Below, in pieces: positions 7,065 through 15,563 of a DNA stretch of 28,693 nucleotides. This stretch comes from JAKSPM01 sp964450645 (lineage in GTDB: Bacteria > Bacillota > Clostridia > Oscillospirales > Oscillospiraceae): the NCBI GenBank assembly GCA_964450645.1, contig CAYVEB010000023.1, positions 1-28,693 of the forward strand. The letters are read 5' to 3'. Under the pieces are notes generated by a model, which was given only the letters and a program-made list of their open reading frames with translations, did no database searches and was not told where the DNA came from. The position numbers and the translations under genes are program-made. Each line of letters begins with the position of its first letter. Position 1 is the stretch's first letter.

Positions 7065-8194
7065 TTCAGTATATGAACCGTGGACTGCTTTCACTGGCAC
7101 CCGGTGGCATCCGTCAATTCACCGATCTTGCCAAGCACACGCCTGGCTGCACCCTCTTGACCATCGGCGAGCCGGATTTCGACACGCCGGAGCCGATCAA
7201 GGCCGCGGCCAAGCAGGCGCTGGACGACAATATGACCCACTACCCCCTTAACGCTGGCGCGCTGTCGCTGCGCGAGGCGGTCAGTGCGTTTGAACATACG
7301 ACCAACGGCTACGACTATCAGCCCGATGAGATTCTTATGACCATCGGCGCCACGGAGGCCCTTTTTGTGGCCATCCAGGGCGTTTTGAACCCCGGCGACG
7401 AGGTGATCATCCCCACGCCCGCGTTTGGCCTATATGTCTCCATCGTCCGTCTGGCCGGCGGAATTCCGGTTTTTCTGGACACGTCCAAAAATCATTTTCA
7501 GATCGACCCCGACCAGCTGCGCCGGGCCATCACGCCCAAGACGCGGATGCTGATTCTCAACTCCCCCAACAACCCTACCGGCTGCATCTACACGCGCCAA
7601 TCACTCCAGGCCATCCACGACCTGGTCGCGGGACGGCCGATCTTCATCCTGTGCGACGACGTGTATCAGCAGCTTACCTACGCGCCGTATACCAGCTTCG
7701 CAAGCTACCGCGACCTGCGCGCGCAACTGCTGGTGGTGCAGAGCTTCTCCAAGCCCTATGCCATGACCGGCTGGCGGCTGGGGTATTTGATGGGCGATCT
7801 GCCCGTGATGCAAAAGCTGGCGCTCTACCACGCGGCGGCTGTGGTGTCCGTCACGGCCTTCTCCCAGCCAGCCTGCGAGGTTGCGCTGAGAACCGACGTG
7901 TCCGCCATGGTGGAAACCTACCGCCAGCGGCGCGATTATATCTACCAGCGCATCAAGCGGATGGGCCTGCCGGTGGAAGAACCCCAAGGCGCGTTTTACA
8001 TCTTTCCCTCCATCGCCGCGTTGTGCGACGACACCGAGGCGTTCTGCCGCCGGATGATCCGGGAGGGCGGCGTCGCGGGCGTGCCGGGAACGTGCTTCGG
8101 CGCGGCGGGATATGTGCGGATCTCGTTTTGCTACGAAATGGCGCACATTCAAGCCGGTATGGAGAAACTCGAACACTGGATCAAGACGCTCTGA
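7061..8194 (+). CDS. PLP aminotransferase, probable N-acetyl-LL-diaminopimelate aminotransferase
   Basis: This 377-residue fold-type I aminotransferase resembles PatA. The PLP lysine is Lys231 in SFSKPYAMTGWRLGY. Other cofactor residues are the NNPTG box (Asn171), CDDVYQQLTY (Asp200, Tyr202) and an Arg near the C-terminus in YVRISF. The start motif TIGEPDFDTPEPI is typical of class I enzymes. It would move an amino group from glutamate to N-acetyl-2-amino-6-oxopimelate. The substrate is inferred from its place between the deacetylase (ATGA overlap) and dapB, since PatA-like enzymes also accept aspartate or aromatic acids. A short hairpin (8205-8219) lies in the 68-base gap after it. Confidence 0.88.
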   Translation: MIQYMNRGLLSLAPGGIRQFTDLAKHTPGCTLLTIGEPDFDTPEPIKAAAKQALDDNMTHYPLNAGALSLREAVSAFEHTTNGYDYQPDEILMTIGATEALFVAIQGVLNPGDEVIIPTPAFGLYVSIVRLAGGIPVFLDTSKNHFQIDPDQLRRAITPKTRMLILNSPNNPTGCIYTRQSLQAIHDLVAGRPIFILCDDVYQQLTYAPYTSFASYRDLRAQLLVVQSFSKPYAMTGWRLGYLMGDLPVMQKLALYHAAAVVSVTAFSQPACEVALRTDVSAMVETYRQRRDYIYQRIKRMGLPVEEPQGAFYIFPSIAALCDDTEAFCRRMIREGGVAGVPGTCFGAAGYVRISFCYEMAHIQAGMEKLEHWIKTL

Positions 8195-8262
8195 CCGCGC
8201 CGGGCCGAACCCAGTTCGGTTTAACCAAAACCTGTACAAAAGAAATAGGAGGCATGACACAG

Positions 8263-8991
8263 ATGAAAGTGATTGTCAACGGAGCCTGCGGCAAAATGGG
8301 GCAGGCAATGCAGCAGCTGCTCGCAAATACGCCGGACGCGAGTCTTGCCGCCGGTGTGGACATCCGCGCCGACCGGCCAGGCATCGTTACATCCCTGGAT
8401 CAGGCTGCCCCGGCGGATATCCTTGTAGATTTTTCCTTCCACACGGCCATTTTCGCCGTGCTGGACTACGCCTGCCGGCAGTATCTGCCGGTCGTCATCG
8501 CCACAACCGGCCACACCCCGGAGGAATTGGCCCAAATCATCGAGGCGGCGAAAAAGATTCCCGTCTTCCACAGCCAAAATCTCTCCTTGGGTATCGCGCT
8601 GCTGTGCGAGATGGCAAAGAAGGCCGCCGCGGTTTTCCCGGACGCGGATATTGAAATCGTGGAGACGCACCACAACCACAAGGCTGACGCGCCCAGCGGC
8701 ACGGCGCTCATGCTTGCCGACGCCATCGACCAGGTCCGGCAGCAGGCGCCGCGCGTCTTTGGCCGCCATGGGATGCAGCCCCGCCAGCCGGGTGAAATCG
8801 GCATTCACGCGGTTCGCCGGGGCGAAATCGTTGGCATCCACGAGGTGCTGATCTCCACCCCCACGCAGACCATCTCCTTAAAGCACGAGGCCTATTCCCG
8901 CGCCCTGTTTGCCGAGGGAGCACTGGCCGCGGCGCGCTTCCTACTGACCCAGCCCGCCGGCCTTTACCGGATGGAGGATATGCTCCGCTAA
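8263..8991 (+). CDS. dapB: 4-hydroxy-tetrahydrodipicolinate reductase
   Basis: The protein has 242 residues. The N-terminal Rossmann motif is VNGACGKMGQAM, which binds NAD(P)H. The substrate and catalytic box ETHHNHKADAPSGTA contains His136/His137 and Lys140. Later blocks are GEIGIHAVRRGEIVGIHEV and LKHEAYSRALFAEGAL. It reduces the DapA product to tetrahydrodipicolinate, the substrate of DapH. Two ATGs are possible. The one at 8254 is only one base from AGGAGG (8247-8252), whereas 8263 is 10 bases away and gives the usual MKVIVNG start, so 8263 is chosen. Length fits the family. Confidence 0.95.
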   Translation: MKVIVNGACGKMGQAMQQLLANTPDASLAAGVDIRADRPGIVTSLDQAAPADILVDFSFHTAIFAVLDYACRQYLPVVIATTGHTPEELAQIIEAAKKIPVFHSQNLSLGIALLCEMAKKAAAVFPDADIEIVETHHNHKADAPSGTALMLADAIDQVRQQAPRVFGRHGMQPRQPGEIGIHAVRRGEIVGIHEVLISTPTQTISLKHEAYSRALFAEGALAAARFLLTQPAGLYRMEDMLR

Positions 8992-9003
8992 CGTCGGAAT
9001 CGG

Positions 9004-9032
9004 TTGCAATCCGCGCGGCTTTGTGCTATGAT
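9004..9032 (+). promoter_or_regulatory. internal promoter before lysC
   Basis: TTGCAA (9004-9009), 17 bases, TATGAT (9027-9032) preceded by TGC, an extended -10. It lies between the dapB stop and lysC and would allow lysC-dapA expression apart from the upstream genes. Confidence 0.65.
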
Positions 9033-9069
9033 GGAAGAGAAAGGAGCGGTTTGCGCCGCGTTGGGTATT

Positions 9070-10392
9070 ATGTTAAAAATTGTCAAATTTGGCGGCAGCT
9101 CTCTGGCCTCCGCCGCGCAGTTTCAAAAGGTCAAGCAAATCATTGCCGCCGACCCGTCGCGGAGGATTGTTGTCGTTTCCGCCGCCGGAAAGCGCTTTTC
9201 CACCGACAATAAGCTCACAGACCGGTTGTATCTGTGTTACGCGCACCTGCAATACGGCGTCAACTGCGACAGCGTGTTCAGCCGCGTCGTCCACCGGTAT
9301 GAGGAAATTCGCCAGACGCTCCGCCTGAGCGTTGATCTGGACGCGGAATTTGCCAAAATCCGCGCCAAAATGGCCGGCGGCATCTCCCAGGACGAGCTGG
9401 CCTCCCGGGGCGAGTACCTGTCCGCGCTGCTGATGGCCGACTATCTGGGCTATGAATTCCTGGACGCGACCGAATTTTTGAAATTCCAGGCGATCGGCCA
9501 AGTGGACATGGCTGCGACCACGGCGGCCTTGCGGGAAAAAACCGCCGGAAAACGATGCGTCCTGCCCGGTTTCTACGGTATTTTGCCCAACGGCCGCATC
9601 AGGACCCTCACGCGCGGCGGCTCGGACGTGACCGGCGCCATCGCTGCGGCCGCCTTGGACGCCGATGTCTATGAAAACTGGACGGACGTCCCCGGCATTT
9701 TAATGGCGGATCCACGGATCGTGCCGTCCCCCAAGCCCCTGCGCTATATCAGCTACGCGGAGCTGCGGGAGTTGTCGTACATCGGCCTACAGGTTCTCCA
9801 CGAGGACACCATCATCCCCGTCCGCGAAAAGGAAATTCCCATCAACATTCGCAACACCAACGCTCCCGGCCAGCCCGGCACCCTAATCTGCAGTCAGCTG
9901 CCGCCGGACGCCGCGCAGGACGACATCACGGGCGTCTTCGGCCGCAAAGGCTGCACACTTTTGACCGTGCAGAAGAGCGGCCTGTGCGAGACGGGAAATT
10001 TGCAGGAGCTGTTTACCGAGCTGTCCGGCTATGAGCTTCCGGTACTCCATTTCGTCTGCGGCATTGACCAGATCTCCCTACTCTTGTCCCCACGCTCCGA
10101 TCCGCAGGCGGCGGAACTGTTTGCGCAGGCCCTGCGCAAGCAGCGGCGGACGAAGGTTCAGGTTACGCCGGAGATCGCCGTCGTCGCCACCCTCAGCCGC
10201 CACCTGGCTGAAGACCCCGCCATTGCCGGGCGCGCGCTGAGCGCCCTAGCCCGGGAGGGTATCCCCGCGCAGGCCGCGCTCCAGTGCCAGCTCAGCCAGA
10301 GCTTTTTGACCGCCGTGCCGGACGCACGCTTCGAGCAAGCCATCGATACGATCTACCGCGAATTTATAGGCCCAACACAGAAAGGAGCTTGA
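9070..10392 (+). CDS. lysC: aspartate kinase
   Basis: The protein has about 440 residues. The N-terminal kinase domain has KFGGSSLASA, the substrate region SRGEYLSALLMADYLGYEF, and RGGSDVTGAIAAAALDADVYENWTDV split over about residues 180-215. The last 140 residues are regulatory ACT domains. It phosphorylates aspartate with ATP at the head of lysine, threonine and methionine synthesis. Its place with dapA and dapB suggests that it is the lysine/diaminopimelate isozyme and is likely feedback-controlled, though the effector cannot be read. The start is not certain: AAGGAG at 9041-9046 is 23 bases before ATG 9070 and 14 before an in-frame TTG at 9061. A GCGG/CCGC mini-hairpin (9046-9049 with 9056-9059) could shorten the distance. 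ATG 9070 gives the conserved MLKIVKFGG start. Confidence 0.93.
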   Translation: MLKIVKFGGSSLASAAQFQKVKQIIAADPSRRIVVVSAAGKRFSTDNKLTDRLYLCYAHLQYGVNCDSVFSRVVHRYEEIRQTLRLSVDLDAEFAKIRAKMAGGISQDELASRGEYLSALLMADYLGYEFLDATEFLKFQAIGQVDMAATTAALREKTAGKRCVLPGFYGILPNGRIRTLTRGGSDVTGAIAAAALDADVYENWTDVPGILMADPRIVPSPKPLRYISYAELRELSYIGLQVLHEDTIIPVREKEIPINIRNTNAPGQPGTLICSQLPPDAAQDDITGVFGRKGCTLLTVQKSGLCETGNLQELFTELSGYELPVLHFVCGIDQISLLLSPRSDPQAAELFAQALRKQRRTKVQVTPEIAVVATLSRHLAEDPAIAGRALSALAREGIPAQAALQCQLSQSFLTAVPDARFEQAIDTIYREFIGPTQKGA

Positions 10393-10399
10393 TACTTTC

Positions 10400-11290
10400 A
10401 TGGAGAAAAAATGTGTGTTTCAAGGCGTAGCCACCGCGCTGATCACGCCCACAACCGACGCTGGTGTCGACTACGCGCAGTTTGGCCGTCTGATCGACTG
10501 GCAGATCGCCAGCGGCGTGCAGGCCATCGTGGTCTGCGGCACCACGGGAGAGGCCTCCACGTTGTCTGACGACGAACACTGTAAGGTGCTGGAATTTGCC
10601 ATCGAGCGCGTCCAGGGGCGGATCCCCATCATCGCCGGCACCGGCTCCAACGACACCCGCCACGCCATCATGATGACCAATTACGCCTGCGCCATCGGCG
10701 CGGACGCCGTGCTGACCGTCACGCCCTATTATAATCGCACCACCCAAACCGGCCTGATCCGCAGCTTTGAGGCCATCGCGGACGCGTCAACCAAGCCCTT
10801 GATCCTCTATAACGTCCCCAGCCGCACCGGCGTCAACATCGCGCCCAAGACGGCGCTGGCGCTCTCTCGCCACCCTAACATCGCTGCGATTAAAGAGGCC
10901 AGCGGAAACATCTCGCAGATTGTCGAGCTATTTTCCCTGGTTGGGGACAAGCTGGCGGTCTACTCCGGCAACGACGATCAAATCGTCCCCATGTTGTCTA
11001 TGGGCGGCAAGGGCGTGATCTCCACCGTCTCCAACGTACTGCCTAGGCAGGTGGTGCAGCTGTGCCAGCTCTGGTTCGATGGCAAGATCGCTGAGAGCGC
11101 CGCGCTCCAGTGCAGGATCCTTCCAATGGTCCGGGCGCTGTTTTCCCAGGTCAATCCCATCCCTGTCAAAGCGGCCCTCTCCAAAATGGGCTATTGCGAG
11201 GACCATCTGCGCCTGCCGCTGACGCCTATGGAGGAGCCATACCGCTCTGAGCTCTACGAGACGATGCGGGCGTGGAACCTGATCGGCTAA
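10400..11290 (+). CDS. dapA: 4-hydroxy-tetrahydrodipicolinate synthase
   Basis: This 296-residue TIM-barrel aldolase has the Schiff-base Lys165 in IAAIKEASGN, Tyr137 in LILYNVPSRTG, the GTTGEASTL pocket (Thr48, Thr49) and TVTPYYNRTTQTG. It condenses pyruvate with aspartate semialdehyde to start the diaminopimelate branch. AAAGGAG at 10381-10387, inside the end of lysC, stands 12 bases before ATG 10400, a rather long gap. lysC and dapA are 7 bases apart and surely co-transcribed. No terminator with a T run was found after it; a GGCGC/GCGCC hairpin lies at 11372-11385. Confidence 0.96.
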   Translation: MEKKCVFQGVATALITPTTDAGVDYAQFGRLIDWQIASGVQAIVVCGTTGEASTLSDDEHCKVLEFAIERVQGRIPIIAGTGSNDTRHAIMMTNYACAIGADAVLTVTPYYNRTTQTGLIRSFEAIADASTKPLILYNVPSRTGVNIAPKTALALSRHPNIAAIKEASGNISQIVELFSLVGDKLAVYSGNDDQIVPMLSMGGKGVISTVSNVLPRQVVQLCQLWFDGKIAESAALQCRILPMVRALFSQVNPIPVKAALSKMGYCEDHLRLPLTPMEEPYRSELYETMRAWNLIG

Positions 11291-11434
11291 CGCGACGTCG
11301 CACGTATGGCTGGCATTGTTTTGCTTTGCAATTTCATGCCTCGCGCGTATCCGTCTGTAAAACGGACGAAAGGCGCCTGTGCGCCCGCCCGGGCCGCTGA
11401 AATTTGTGAAAGCGCAAATATTTCAAAATAGCGC

Positions 11435-11463
11435 TTGTTTTTCCTGTCGTTTTCACATATGAT
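11435..11463 (+). promoter_or_regulatory. ddl promoter
   Basis: TTGTTT (11435-11440), 17 bases, TATGAT (11458-11463). It lies in the 229-base gap 11291-11519, which otherwise holds only GC-rich hairpins and no gene. Confidence 0.6.
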
Positions 11464-11519
11464 ATACAACATACGGCAGACTCTTCTGCCCGGGCAATGC
11501 CAGAAAAGAGGTTTTTAAT

Positions 11520-12590
11520 TTGCGGAAGCTTTGCGTTTGTGTCCTGTTCGGCGGCGTGTCGCCGGAGCATGAGGTATCGCTGCGTTCGGCGGAGTCGGTT
11601 CTCAGCCATCTGGACGCTGAAAAATATAATATTCTCCCGGTTGGCATCAAGAAGGACGGCAATTGGGTTCTGTACGGCGGAAAGGACTACAGTCTGCTGC
11701 CCACCGGCAAGTGGGAAACCCATCCGGATAACCGCCAGGCCGCGATCTCCCCGATCCGGGGGCAAGGTCTGCTCAGCTTTGAGGGGGACTGCGTCGTGCG
11801 CGAACACATCGATGTGGTATTTCCCGTGCTCCACGGGGCAAACGGCGAGGACGGCTCCATGCAGGGGCTTCTGCAAATTGCCGGGATTCCCTATGTCGGA
11901 TCCCATGTCAGCGCGTCGGCGGCGGCAATGGACAAGTGCATTACGAAGCTTCTGGCCGCGCAGGCTGGCGTCCGCCAGGCCGCTTGGCAGCTGGTGACCC
12001 GCGAGGCGCTGCGTGCCGGCGAGGATGCGGCGCTCGACGCAGTGGAGGCGGCGTTCACGTATCCCGTGTTTGTCAAACCGGCCGGCACCGGCTCGTCCGT
12101 CGGCGTGTCTAAGGCCAAGGATCGGGAGAGCCTGCGGTCCGCGCTGCACAGCGCGGCGAAGTTCGGCCGGAAAATCCTGGTGGAGGAATTCATCGCCGGG
12201 CGCGAAGTGGAGGTCGCCGTCCTTGGGAACGAGACGCCCGCGGCATCCATCTGCGGTGAAATCGACTCCGGCGCGGAGTTCTATGACTATGACGCAAAGT
12301 ATATCTCCGACAGTGCCAAGCTGCATATTCCCGCCCGCATTTCCGAGCAAACCGCCGAGCAGGTGCGGGAGGCGGCCGTACGCGTCTACAGCGCGCTGGG
12401 TTGCCGCGGCCTGAGCCGTGTGGACTTTTTCGTGACCTACGACCGGGAGGAGATCGTATTCAATGAGATCAACACCATTCCCGGCTTTACGTCCATCTCC
12501 ATGTATCCCAAGCTGTTTGCCGCCAGCGGGATTCCCTATCCCCAACTGCTGGACCGGTTGATCGCGCTGGCACAAGAGGAACTGCAATGA
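11520..12590 (+). CDS. ddl: D-alanine--D-alanine ligase
   Basis: The protein has 356 residues and the ATP-grasp fold. Motifs are LFGGVSPEHEVSLRSA at the start, VFPVLHGANGEDGSMQG, YVGSHVSASAAAMDK, the ATP region FVKPAGTGSSVGVSKA, and NEINTIPGFTSISMYP at the end. The loop EFYDYDAKY, with Tyr in the place that sets the second substrate, fits D-Ala-D-Ala rather than D-lactate ligases of the VanA type. It makes the dipeptide joined by MurF to the wall precursor, so it is a functional neighbour of the diaminopimelate genes. The start is TTG 11520, served by AAGAGG 8 bases upstream; no ATG suits. It overlaps the next gene by ATGA. Confidence 0.95.
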   Translation: MRKLCVCVLFGGVSPEHEVSLRSAESVLSHLDAEKYNILPVGIKKDGNWVLYGGKDYSLLPTGKWETHPDNRQAAISPIRGQGLLSFEGDCVVREHIDVVFPVLHGANGEDGSMQGLLQIAGIPYVGSHVSASAAAMDKCITKLLAAQAGVRQAAWQLVTREALRAGEDAALDAVEAAFTYPVFVKPAGTGSSVGVSKAKDRESLRSALHSAAKFGRKILVEEFIAGREVEVAVLGNETPAASICGEIDSGAEFYDYDAKYISDSAKLHIPARISEQTAEQVREAAVRVYSALGCRGLSRVDFFVTYDREEIVFNEINTIPGFTSISMYPKLFAASGIPYPQLLDRLIALAQEELQ

Positions 12591-13015
12591 AAGAAGAAAA
12601 TGTACTGCTGACCATTCAGGGCACCCAATATATTCCGGGCGAACGGCCACAGCGGATGGAATTGACCACCGCCGGCACTATGCAGGCCAAGGAAGACCGG
12701 TATGTGCTATCCTATGTGGAGACGGCCGTCACGGGCCTGGACGGAACGCGCACTACCTTTGATGTGTGGCGGGATAAAATCGTCCTGACCCGGACGGGTA
12801 CGTTCAACTCCCGCATGGCGTTCATCCCCGGCACCGTGGACCGCTCTTTATACGACACGGGCTGCGGCGCGATGCTGATGGAGGTTCGCGCCAACAGCGT
12901 CAAGGTAGATTTAAAGGAGACTGGCGGTCAATTCGACATCGACTACACCGTTCGCCTCGAACAGGCTGCCGCCGGGCGGATGCGCTATCACATTGTCGTT
13001 CAGAAGGGTTCGTAG
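12587..13015 (+). CDS. DUF1934 (YwiB-like) beta-barrel protein
   Basis: This 142-residue protein is a member of the DUF1934 family (YwiB in Bacillus), which has a calycin-like small beta-barrel. Alternating strands are visible throughout, such as YVLSYVETAVTGLDGTRTTF, the arginine-threonine turn, and FDIDYTVRLEQ. There are no cysteine pairs or membrane segments. Function is not established. Its start overlaps the ddl stop by ATGA with GAGGAA a few bases before, so it is made with Ddl, which suggests but does not prove a wall-related role. The operon ends before the tRNA-Ala promoter. Confidence 0.9.
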   Translation: MKEENVLLTIQGTQYIPGERPQRMELTTAGTMQAKEDRYVLSYVETAVTGLDGTRTTFDVWRDKIVLTRTGTFNSRMAFIPGTVDRSLYDTGCGAMLMEVRANSVKVDLKETGGQFDIDYTVRLEQAAAGRMRYHIVVQKGS

Positions 13016-13056
13016 CGATTGAAGAAATTGAAAAACTAAAATTTAAAAAAAAACTC

Positions 13057-13085
13057 TTGCTTTTTTCAAGATGGTCTGCTATAAT
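13057..13085 (+). promoter_or_regulatory. tRNA-Ala promoter
   Basis: TTGCTT (13057-13062), 17 bases, TATAAT (13080-13085) with a TGC extended -10; about 38 bases before the tRNA. Confidence 0.8.
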
Positions 13086-13123
13086 AATTTCTGCAAATGA
13101 GCGTAAGCGTTGATTTGTCAGAC

Positions 13124-13199
<76 letters not shown>

Positions 13200-13205
13200 A
13201 GATTG

Positions 13206-13249
13206 AGAAATCCGAACTTTACACCTGTCGGCGGTGGGTTCGGATTTCT
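13206..13249 (+). terminator. terminator after tRNA-Ala, on the element side
   Basis: A perfect 12-pair stem AGAAATCCGAAC/GTTCGGATTTCT (13206-13217 with 13238-13249) with a 20-base loop, then TTGTG. It begins 7 bases after the tRNA and lies inside the element, so it probably replaces the tRNA's original terminator. Confidence 0.6.
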
Positions 13250-13286
13250 TGTGTATATTGAGGATATTGAGCTATAAGCAGAACGT

Positions 13287-13317
13287 GTCCGCTGCAAAAC
13301 GCGAGTTTGCAGCGGAC
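13287..13317. repeat. perfect 12-pair hairpin near the element's left end
   Basis: GTCCGCTGCAAA (13287-13298) and TTTGCAGCGGAC (13306-13317) with a seven-base loop and no T run. It is the main structure in the gene-free stretch 13250-13476 and could be a recombination or insulation site. Confidence 0.5.
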
Positions 13318-13476
13318 CCTTACCACTGTTGCGGAAATGCTGGAAAGTACAGATCAGCATATCAGAATTTGAGGCACATATGTCGGAACAAAGTCGAATG
13401 ATAAAGCCTGGTTTTACAGTGGGCAAATGGTCGAGATACCACCCTCCGGTTTTTGTGCCCGGAAAGCCTTGCAAAT

Positions 13477-13932
13477 TCAAGAGTTTTGCTTGTCTATCGT
13501 TCTACTATTCGTCCTGTGCCGCTTGGCGTAGGCGGCCTTTTGCCACCGCTGAGCTATGGGCCGGCAATCATCGCAGTACAGCGCCCGGTTGGAGCCGGGG
13601 ATAAAAGCCCTGCCGCAGATCGCGCACCGCTTCGCGGTGTCTTTCCCAAAGATCTCTGTCTCCAGTTCCTTTCCGGCGCTGTCTTTCAGCAGCACCCATC
13701 GGAAGAACTTACAGCAAACAGAATATGAGAGCATCTGCGGGCACGGTTTCGCCTCGCCATCGTCCAGATACAGACAGTTCCCCTTATCACAGGCACTGCA
13801 CAGCTTGCGGATGAGTGTGACCGCTTGTTGCCGTTGTCTGCCGGTCATACGAGGCAGTGACCCGTCCGGCTTTCGCTCAATGGGCGGGAGCAGCTCAAGA
13901 TGGAATAGCTCATGGCGTTTCTCTTTTCTCAT
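13477..13932 (-). CDS. cysteine-rich VLP-domain protein
   Basis: The protein has 151 residues and the Cys_rich_VLP pattern: QAVTLIRKLCSACDKGNC, then CPQMLSYSVCCKFFRWVLL, then a C-terminal zinc ribbon CAICGRAFIPGSNRALYCDDC. It ends with a basic tail (RWQKAAYAKRHRTNSRT), so it probably binds zinc and perhaps DNA. This family sits downstream of MobA/MobL relaxases in clostridial mobile elements; its role is unknown. The only in-frame ATG near the start is 13932, with AAGGAG as far as 19 bases upstream, so translation may be weak. It lies 80 bases after the relaxase, separated by a GC-rich hairpin. Confidence 0.85.
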   Translation of the reverse strand: MRKEKRHELFHLELLPPIERKPDGSLPRMTGRQRQQAVTLIRKLCSACDKGNCLYLDDGEAKPCPQMLSYSVCCKFFRWVLLKDSAGKELETEIFGKDTAKRCAICGRAFIPGSNRALYCDDCRPIAQRWQKAAYAKRHRTNSRTIDKQNS

Positions 13933-13981
13933 TAGAAATATAAGCGATTATCTCCTTCCTCGTTTTCAATTTATTTAATGT

Positions 13982-14005
13982 GGAGGCGGGCGAGGGCCCG
14001 CCTCC
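13982..14005 (-). terminator. GC-rich hairpin between relaxase and VLP gene
   Basis: Perfect 10-pair stem GGAGGCGGGC/GCCCGCCTCC with a four-base loop, 8 bases after the relaxase stop. It lacks a T run, so it may stabilise or attenuate rather than end the transcript. Confidence 0.5.
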
Positions 14006-14012
14006 TGGCGCG

Positions 14013-15563
14013 TTATAGCTCCATGTCGTATGTCCTTTGCTTGACCGGGCGAGAGCTCGTCTGCGGCGTGGCGTCTTTCAGTTTGGCAAGTACAGAAGAA
14101 CGCTCCTGTTTCTGTGCGGCGGGGTCCGGCAATAAGCCGGGGATGACCTTGTCGACCCAGGCGCGAATCTCCCGCAGCTTGCGCAGATCACCTTGAATAG
14201 CTGTCAGCCGGGTTTCCTTGTCCCGGTTCTGCTCCCGCAGGGCGGCATATTCCGCTTGCAGTTTCTGGACCGGCACATCGACTGTCCCGCCGTGGTACAT
14301 GAGATAGCCATACGCCTTTTTCATGGCCCCCAGCTCGTCCTTGTGTTCGGCGGCGTACTTCTCCTTGGCACGTTTGAAACCAATCTTGCGGTAAGCATCG
14401 TACACGGGTTTGAGGGCTAAGTATTTCTCGTATGCCTCCAATGTGGCGGCGATGATCTTCATCCGCTTCTCGTTAGCTCTCATATCCTGGCGGATCGTGT
14501 CGGCCCGGTTCTGCGCCGCGGACAGTCTGGCATTGAAAGCCTCCACGGTGATCAGGCGCTCCTCTTTCAGATAGGAGATGGCTTCTGTCACTTTGTCGAG
14601 ATCACGGAGCGCTCCCTTGATCTGCCCCATAGCGACCCAGCCGTCACGCTCGTCTTGCCGAAGCTCTATGTACCGGCTCAGCAACTCCGGGATTGCGGGT
14701 TCCTGCAATTCATCCAAAGCCGCTCTCAGCTTCCCCAGCCACTCCCGCAGATGCCGGATGCGGGCGCGGATGGACGCCATCAGACTATTCGCGGCCTTGA
14801 TGTCCCGGTTGAGGTTGCCTATGTTGGTGCGGATGCCCCGCTTCTCCATCTGAAAGACTGCCGGACCCATGTGGACTGTTGGGATCTTGTCGATGCCCTG
14901 GCGGACATAGGAACGCAGGTCCACCCGTTCCGGGCGTCCATTCTTCTCCAGGTAATCGTTCTGCACGACCTCCCAGGCATGCCGCCATATCTTGCCGTAT
15001 TTCCGCTCGTTCCAGTCAACGGTGTCCTCCTTGTGGCTGGCCCAATAGCGGCTGTTGGGACACTTATACCGCTGGCCGTTCTCGTCCAGATCGTAGACCT
15101 TCCGGCACTTCGGCAGCCAGCGGCCCTGCTCGTCCATAGCCCGCATGGTCAGCATGATGTGTGCGTGAGGATTGCCATCTCCTTTGTCGTGGATAGCAAA
15201 GTCGGCGCACATGCCCTTGGACACGAACTGCGCTTGGCAATAGTCACGCAGCATCTGCGGATACTGCTTCGGCGGGATCTCCCGCGGCAGGGCCATCACG
15301 ATGCGGCGGGAAAGCTGAGAATCCCACTGTTTCTCCACCCGTTCCGCAGAGTTCCAAAGTGTGCCCCTATCCGAAAACTCTGGCGGGGCGTTTGGCGGCA
15401 GCATGATCTCCGTGTAGACCACACCGCGCTTTTCGGAATAGGCTTTTCGCTTTCCATCGTACTCAGAAAATAGGCTCTTGCCGCTTTGGTATGCCGCGCC
15501 GGCAACAGCGGGCTGTCCGCGGCTTCGCTGGGTGATCGTCACCTTAAAGTGCGGGCACGGAAT
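14013..15563 (-). CDS. MobA/MobL family relaxase
   Basis: The protein has about 516 residues. The N-terminal relaxase domain starts PCPHFKVTITQRS and has GAAYQSGKSLFSEYDGKRK. The metal-binding motif III is HDKGDGNPHAHIMLTMR, with His125, His133 and His135 in this numbering. The long rest is coiled-coil and charged (about 250-510). The enzyme nicks oriT and carries the strand during conjugative transfer supplied by a helper. The start is unusual. AAGGAGG (plus 15572-15578) is 8 bases before ATT (plus 15561-15563), exactly where family members begin MPCPHFK. The only alternative is TTG at 15579-15581, which overlaps that ribosome site. An AUU start is therefore proposed. Confidence 0.92.
   Translation of the reverse strand: MPCPHFKVTITQRSRGQPAVAGAAYQSGKSLFSEYDGKRKAYSEKRGVVYTEIMLPPNAPPEFSDRGTLWNSAERVEKQWDSQLSRRIVMALPREIPPKQYPQMLRDYCQAQFVSKGMCADFAIHDKGDGNPHAHIMLTMRAMDEQGRWLPKCRKVYDLDENGQRYKCPNSRYWASHKEDTVDWNERKYGKIWRHAWEVVQNDYLEKNGRPERVDLRSYVRQGIDKIPTVHMGPAVFQMEKRGIRTNIGNLNRDIKAANSLMASIRARIRHLREWLGKLRAALDELQEPAIPELLSRYIELRQDERDGWVAMGQIKGALRDLDKVTEAISYLKEERLITVEAFNARLSAAQNRADTIRQDMRANEKRMKIIAATLEAYEKYLALKPVYDAYRKIGFKRAKEKYAAEHKDELGAMKKAYGYLMYHGGTVDVPVQKLQAEYAALREQNRDKETRLTAIQGDLRKLREIRAWVDKVIPGLLPDPAAQKQERSSVLAKLKDATPQTSSRPVKQRTYDMEL

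Noticed and set aside
11334..12650. 438-residue minus-strand open frame opposite ddl
   Set aside because: ddl on the plus strand has all ATP-grasp motifs; the minus frame has no recognisable domain and runs through the ddl promoter.
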